Assembly: GCF_963422355.1 (NCBI RefSeq)
Contig: NC_085099.1
Location: forward strand, 397,113 to 461,112
Direction of reading: 5' to 3'
DNA: 64,000 bases
From: Corticium candelabrum
Taxonomy: Eukaryota > Porifera > Homoscleromorpha > Homosclerophorida > Plakinidae
This document shows positions 59,702 to 64,000 of the stretch, one piece after another (within the stretch, counting starts at the first letter, position 1; each line of letters starts with the position of its first letter). The notes beneath the pieces are model-generated. The model saw nothing but the letters and a program-made list of their open reading frames with translations. It had not been told where the DNA came from and did no database searches. The position numbers and the translations under genes are program-made.

Positions 59702-60454
59702 GTTTGCTCTCAGCCTTTGCACAACGTCTAGGAATAACAAAATACCCTCCAAGCCTCGGGTGTCCGGACCGTCTGTATAATCCCGCGCCTGTGACACCGC
59801 ACGTGACCTGTGTGCGCAATTGGAAGGAACCGACGATTCGTTTCGTGGTTATCTAGAAAGAGTCTGCAGGTGATTTGAATTGATAATTGGTAATATATAG
59901 CAAACGTAACTTGGTGGGTTTCCTTGAGGGGTGATGGATCATGTCGTGACCATGCGCCATTTTATATTACGGTATTTTCTAGGAAACTTGTCTATGCTTT
60001 TGTTCCGACCGACTGCGTATTGCAGAAATATTGCGGCAGGTTGCAGGGGCGAATTGTTTGTGTTTAGTGGTATGTAAGTCTGTAGACACAGAGTCTAGAC
60101 ACGTGTATCTAATCCACCTACTTCCAATGTTATTTCTTTGAGAATTGTTACTGTAATGTGGCAAATGGTAAAAGTAAACTATTGACGTGGATGTTATATG
60201 TAAGTAATTTCTAGGGCAGTAAATTATTCCACATTTCGATCACTATTTCGGGAGTTTTCTTCATTAACTTTTCGCTGAGCAAAGTAGAATGTTGGTGGTC
60301 CAACTTGCACTGTATCTAGGTGACTGTAGACTAGGAATTGTACAAAAACTTTGTAATGTTCTCGTAGGTCCTGGCATACAGTTATATATTGTGTATGCCC
60401 ATTGGACCTACCCTGCTTTCTCAAAGAACGTCTGCTGTATGACACAGTGTGTAC

Positions 60455-60492
<38 letters not shown>

Positions 60493-60557
60493 ACCTGTGT
60501 GTTTAATTAATTAATCAACATAATCATGATGTTATGTAGGTGTGATTTGATTCTGCC
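59702..60557. other. Intergenic region between divergent cold-shock and F-box genes
   Basis: No gene. A CACGTG is at about 59796-59801. A (GT)n run passing into GCGCGCGCGC (about 60457-60491) is the type of sequence that adopts Z-DNA. An acceptor-like TTATGTAG before 60541 could end a 5' UTR intron of the F-box gene. Confidence 0.5.
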
Positions 60558-63206
60558 ATGGCATCTTCTAAGAGAAGAGGTGATGTTGCTAAGGAAGCAA
60601 TCACCACATCTCGAATGCCAGCTGAGAGTGAAGACCACCCGTCTAAACAAGCTAAACTTGATGAAAATGTAGTTCAAGTGCAAACAGCCATTGAGAAAAC
60701 AGGTCCTGGACTTGAAGACCAAGCAATTGACACACTAGTGAATATTTTCAGTTACCTTTCACTTTCACAATGCCTTAAGATAGAGCACTTGCACTCCAAA
60801 TTTGCTGAAGCTGTGACTGTGACCTTGAGGCATTGGAAGAAGGTCAACCTAACCGAAGAATGCATGTCATTGGAAGTGCCCAAGACACTGACCGATGAGA
60901 GGTTTATCTACTTGATGAGACGTTGTGAAAATGTACAAGTTGTTGAAGGTGTCCATCCCCAAGATACACGACCACTGAATGAAAACAGAGTCAAATTGAC
61001 AGCAGATGGCGTGATCAAAGGACTAAAGCTATGCTCTAAGCTGAAAGAAATTGGCACCTCCTCTGTTCCTGTTTTCAACTTCCTGATACAAGAAAGACCC
61101 GAGGTGCATATTCTTGGCCAATTTTCTGCTAATCGTCATGGCACCTTTCCAGCTCTTCCAACTCATGAGGTCATTCTTCGTCCCAAAATGCAAGTCAATT
61201 CTCTAAATTTAAGTGCAGTTCATGTTTCTTCCCTTCCTGAAATGCCTCAGCTTGCGGAGTTGATTCTCAAATGGGTCGTGTTCACCAAGCCGCAACCATT
61301 TCAGGAGTTCAAGGCTCCTTGGCTTCAACGTTTTAGTATGAAACATTGTTCATGTATAGGAGATCCACAGTTGACATACGAGCAATTATTCGTCGGTCTT
61401 GGTCAAGCCCATCATCTTAAGCACTTGGAGTTAGCTCGTGTACCTTTCCCAGCTGGTTGCCTTCATGAAACAGCATCCACTTTGGCTCAACCTGAAATGC
61501 GCAGCTTCCGGTTTATCTCTAACCTCACTATGGCAATGTGCTCATCTGCAACAGAAGTAGACCTCGGGTATCTGATTGCTCTGTCTGCTCTTTCAATCCA
61601 GAACCTATATATCCAACCATCATTGAGCTCAGAAATCATGTTTACTGCTTTGGCTGCAACCAATGTAACTATTACTCAGCTCGAATTCCTTCATCTCGGT
61701 TATACCGATGACTTCCCTGCTTGCAATGAAATGGATGAAAATGACATGGAGAGGCACGGACTGGTGCCCTGCCATGACACTGACTGTCCAATAACAGATA
61801 CGGGAATGCAACGTGTTTTTCAAGTCTTTACATCATTAAAGCGACTTCTTGCTCACAATTGTTCGTTTCTAGTTCACCCTGACAAATGGTTCAGCGAAGG
61901 CTCTTGCCAGAATCTTATTGAATTGAAATTAATCAATTGCAGTCAAATATCGACTGCAAGTTTGAGTAAGCTGATCATTGAGCTCCCACGTTTACAACTT
62001 CTTTCGCTCGAGAGGGTTGGCTCCCCTGTTGCTGACATGGTAGATGCTGAACTTCATGGCTCGGTTGTCCCTTCTACTGCCACACATGCTGTTGTGCAAG
62101 CATTGGGTATGCTTGGTATCACCAGCCAATCTGTTACTGCCATGTATGCAAAAGACAGTATCAGTCACTTCACAATTTCAAGCCAAACTCTACGAAATGT
62201 GATGATTACTAAATGCAAGTATATGGCAGTTATGCTGAAGGATTGTTCTCAGTTGGAAGATTTCTCGCTTACAGAATGCGAGAACCTTGTCAGTCTAGTT
62301 TTCCAAGACTCTAAACTGTCACGTGGCCGGATTTCCAAATGTCCATCTCTCAAACCAGAAGGCTTTCTTCACAGTCTGTCGTTACTTCCTTCCACTAGCA
62401 GTCATCTCATGGTTTACCATACCAATGATGCTTGCATAAACCGTGATGATATTGAACTGACTTTGTTTAGTTCAGCCTCTTCATATCATGTTGGTGTCAT
62501 TTACGATAAAGTATGTCCTCTTTCAGTTCGCACACAAGTACGAATGAGAGCTTGGATTGATTGGATCGAAAGGATCAATTCAAAGCTCTTAGCTGAAGGC
62601 TTTCCTCCTGCAAAGGTGGAGTCATATGATTACAACTCCCCAGGCATAGTCCGGGCTGGGGAAACACCACCCACAGTTTTGTCAAAAGAACCGAGTGATA
62701 AACAGACAGTTGATGACAAAACAAGTGAGCCTGAGTCAGCACCTGCAGCTGCTGCTGCTGCTGAAAGTACAACAAATGCAAGTGCAACAAATGCGACTGG
62801 AAAGACAGAGAAAGGAGCAACAGGAGGGAAACCAAAGAAGAAACTTAAGAAACGGATGAGAGGACCACCATCACAAATTGAAACAGAATGGAGATGTGGA
62901 CGTGATGTACGTCGGTATGAAGGGCAATGCATGGCGGAAGGCACAACAGGTGACTTTGTTTACGTTGGTGATTTGCCGTGGATGGAGGAACTTGCCTACA
63001 CAAAACTACTAAAGAATTGGAAAGAAGCTGGAATATTTGCACCAACCGTTCCTGCCATACCACTGTTTAGACCAGCTGTGACTGTTGATCAATGCATAGA
63101 GACACTAAAGGAAAGTGTTGAGGCTAAGAAAGCAGCTGGGATTGGAGTGCACAAGAAATGCCTCGTTCTGATCGTCAGCACTGCTGAAGAGAAAGAACGA
63201 AAATAA
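60558..63206 (+). CDS. F-box / leucine-rich-repeat protein (FBXO38-like, tentative)
   Basis: One uninterrupted frame of 882 residues. After a basic, Ser-rich N-terminus, an F-box-like segment spans about 55-95 (DTLVNIFSYLSLSQCLKI to LRHWKKVNL). It is followed by irregular leucine-rich repeats to about 650 (VNSLNLSAVHV, LKHLELARVPF, LIELKLINCSQI, LQLLSLERVG). An Ala/Thr-rich linker with a basic cluster (KPKKKLKKRMRGPP) and a conserved-looking C-terminal block ending KKCLVLIVSTAEEKERK close the protein. F-box proteins recruit substrates to SCF ubiquitin ligases through SKP1. Assignment to FBXO38 rests on domain order and size only. The absence of introns over 2.6 kb contrasts with most neighbours. 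Confidence 0.75.
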   Translation: MASSKRRGDVAKEAITTSRMPAESEDHPSKQAKLDENVVQVQTAIEKTGPGLEDQAIDTLVNIFSYLSLSQCLKIEHLHSKFAEAVTVTLRHWKKVNLTEECMSLEVPKTLTDERFIYLMRRCENVQVVEGVHPQDTRPLNENRVKLTADGVIKGLKLCSKLKEIGTSSVPVFNFLIQERPEVHILGQFSANRHGTFPALPTHEVILRPKMQVNSLNLSAVHVSSLPEMPQLAELILKWVVFTKPQPFQEFKAPWLQRFSMKHCSCIGDPQLTYEQLFVGLGQAHHLKHLELARVPFPAGCLHETASTLAQPEMRSFRFISNLTMAMCSSATEVDLGYLIALSALSIQNLYIQPSLSSEIMFTALAATNVTITQLEFLHLGYTDDFPACNEMDENDMERHGLVPCHDTDCPITDTGMQRVFQVFTSLKRLLAHNCSFLVHPDKWFSEGSCQNLIELKLINCSQISTASLSKLIIELPRLQLLSLERVGSPVADMVDAELHGSVVPSTATHAVVQALGMLGITSQSVTAMYAKDSISHFTISSQTLRNVMITKCKYMAVMLKDCSQLEDFSLTECENLVSLVFQDSKLSRGRISKCPSLKPEGFLHSLSLLPSTSSHLMVYHTNDACINRDDIELTLFSSASSYHVGVIYDKVCPLSVRTQVRMRAWIDWIERINSKLLAEGFPPAKVESYDYNSPGIVRAGETPPTVLSKEPSDKQTVDDKTSEPESAPAAAAAAESTTNASATNATGKTEKGATGGKPKKKLKKRMRGPPSQIETEWRCGRDVRRYEGQCMAEGTTGDFVYVGDLPWMEELAYTKLLKNWKEAGIFAPTVPAIPLFRPAVTVDQCIETLKESVEAKKAAGIGVHKKCLVLIVSTAEEKERK

Positions 63207-63295
63207 TGATGCTAAGCAGTAATCAACTGTATGACTGTATTTGACTAGAAATCATTGCTATTGGTCATTGAGCAACTGCTATTTTCCTAGAGCAA

Positions 63296-64000
63296 CTATT
63301 TTGCTGTTTGAGTCAGTTTGCTACGTTTTGCTTTTTTAAGAATGCGAGATTTACGTTTTCTTCTGTTTGATTGAGCTGGCTCTGACGTTTGTACATCGTC
63401 AGCTGACTTTGCTTTCTTATGATTTTTACCATTGGGCTGTCCATTTGTAGCACGCTTGTTATGACTCTTGAGCTCTAACCTAAACATTATCAGATAATTG
63501 AAACAACAATTAACTGCTGGATCATCACTTGAGCATACTCCACTTCTTTTTGTAGTAGTTCTAAACAAGACAAAACAGTTGTCCTGTGTCCATATGTACG
63601 AGCAGCTAAAATAATCATGAATTTATCCCTGCCGAGTTGTTCTCAAATGTCTCTGGCTGGACAAGATAAATTTGAGAACAGCACGGTAAGGGTAGTCTGC
63701 TTTGATAAACATCGCTGGTGAGTACCTAGTGGATAGAGGTCACTACAATCATCTCGCTCTTCATCGACTTCACTGTCAGTTTCATTCTCTTCTTCCCCTT
63801 CCTCCAGCTGATTTTCAATTTCTCCTGTTTCAGAATCTGAGTAACCAGCATCGTGTCCTGATTCTTTGCTGGCCCCTGATGTCACACAAAGAAAAGAAGA
63901 CGAACTAAATATAACAACCAGCAGGTAGAAGGGCCGTACAATTTACATTGACTCAGTGCTTTCTGATATCGTTTCCCTAACACATGCCGTTCAACTGCAT
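63296..64000 (-). CDS. Unrecognised acidic-then-basic protein, 3' part of a gene
   Basis: Reading the minus strand from the window edge: an exon to about 63949 (VERHVLGKRYQKALSQ), then about 63726-63876, very acidic (SDSETGEIENQLEEGEEENE). Next is a short exon about 63528-63560 (ELLQKEVEYAQ), and a terminal basic exon to the stop at 63296-63298 (NRRKRKSRILKKAKRSK). The junction into the terminal exon does not close in phase with the splice sites I tried, so the end is uncertain. The charge pattern suggests a nuclear or nucleolar protein. I do not recognise the family. The 5' part is outside the window. Confidence 0.45.

Overview
The window comes from an animal nuclear genome. Genes have many short GT-AG introns, often 40-70 bp, and metazoan families are present: CDK9, STARD7, ABHD16A, ASS1, SURF6, ZZZ3, AGPAT, an aromatic amino acid decarboxylase, a BAR-PH-ArfGAP protein and iduronate-2-sulfatase. 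Compact divergently arranged genes plus a very high load of (CA)n and (TGTC)n repeats fit a sponge or another early-branching animal. The species cannot be fixed from sequence alone. All gene models were assembled by eye from splice signals and family alignment. Most close in phase end to end, so frame, exon order and length support them.

Layout. 0-3 kb: AGPAT-type acyltransferase (-) head-to-head with CDK9 (+). 3.7-8.3 kb: NEDD8-E2-like gene (-) divergent from STARD7 (+), with a MITE-like element between them. 9-12.3 kb: two iduronate-2-sulfatase genes as an inverted pair around a short E-box-rich promoter. 13.7-20.7 kb: BAR-PH-ArfGAP gene (+). 21.2-30.1 kb: tandem duplicate of a 15-exon aromatic amino acid decarboxylase (-). 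30.6-39.5 kb: SURF6 (-) head-to-head with ABHD16A (+). 39.7-42.7 kb: a multidomain gene (+) encoding two ubiquitin-like domains, a vWA domain and a Ras-type GTPase with a CAAX end. 43.7-52 kb: ASS1 (-), head-to-head with ZZZ3 (+, 52.1-57.2 kb). 57.3-59.7 kb: a FERM protein (-) and a cold-shock-domain protein (-). 60.6-63.2 kb: an intronless F-box/LRR gene (+). 63.3-64 kb: the 3' part of an unrecognised gene (-).

Repeats are mostly in introns. They include long tetranucleotide arrays, a 38-bp minisatellite in introns of two different genes, fragments of one LINE-like element usually bordered by GACA repeats, a hAT remnant, and several palindromic MITE-like elements.

Most notable: the Ubl-Ubl-vWA-Ras fusion; the inverted sulfatase pair whose coding DNA appears identical while its untranslated flanks differ; an ATCCGGG motif recurring in several promoters; several introns that need GC donors; a ZZZ3 homologue without its ZZ finger; and the association of one LINE family with GACA arrays. 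The genes do not form one pathway. Local links are shared divergent promoters and the two local duplications.
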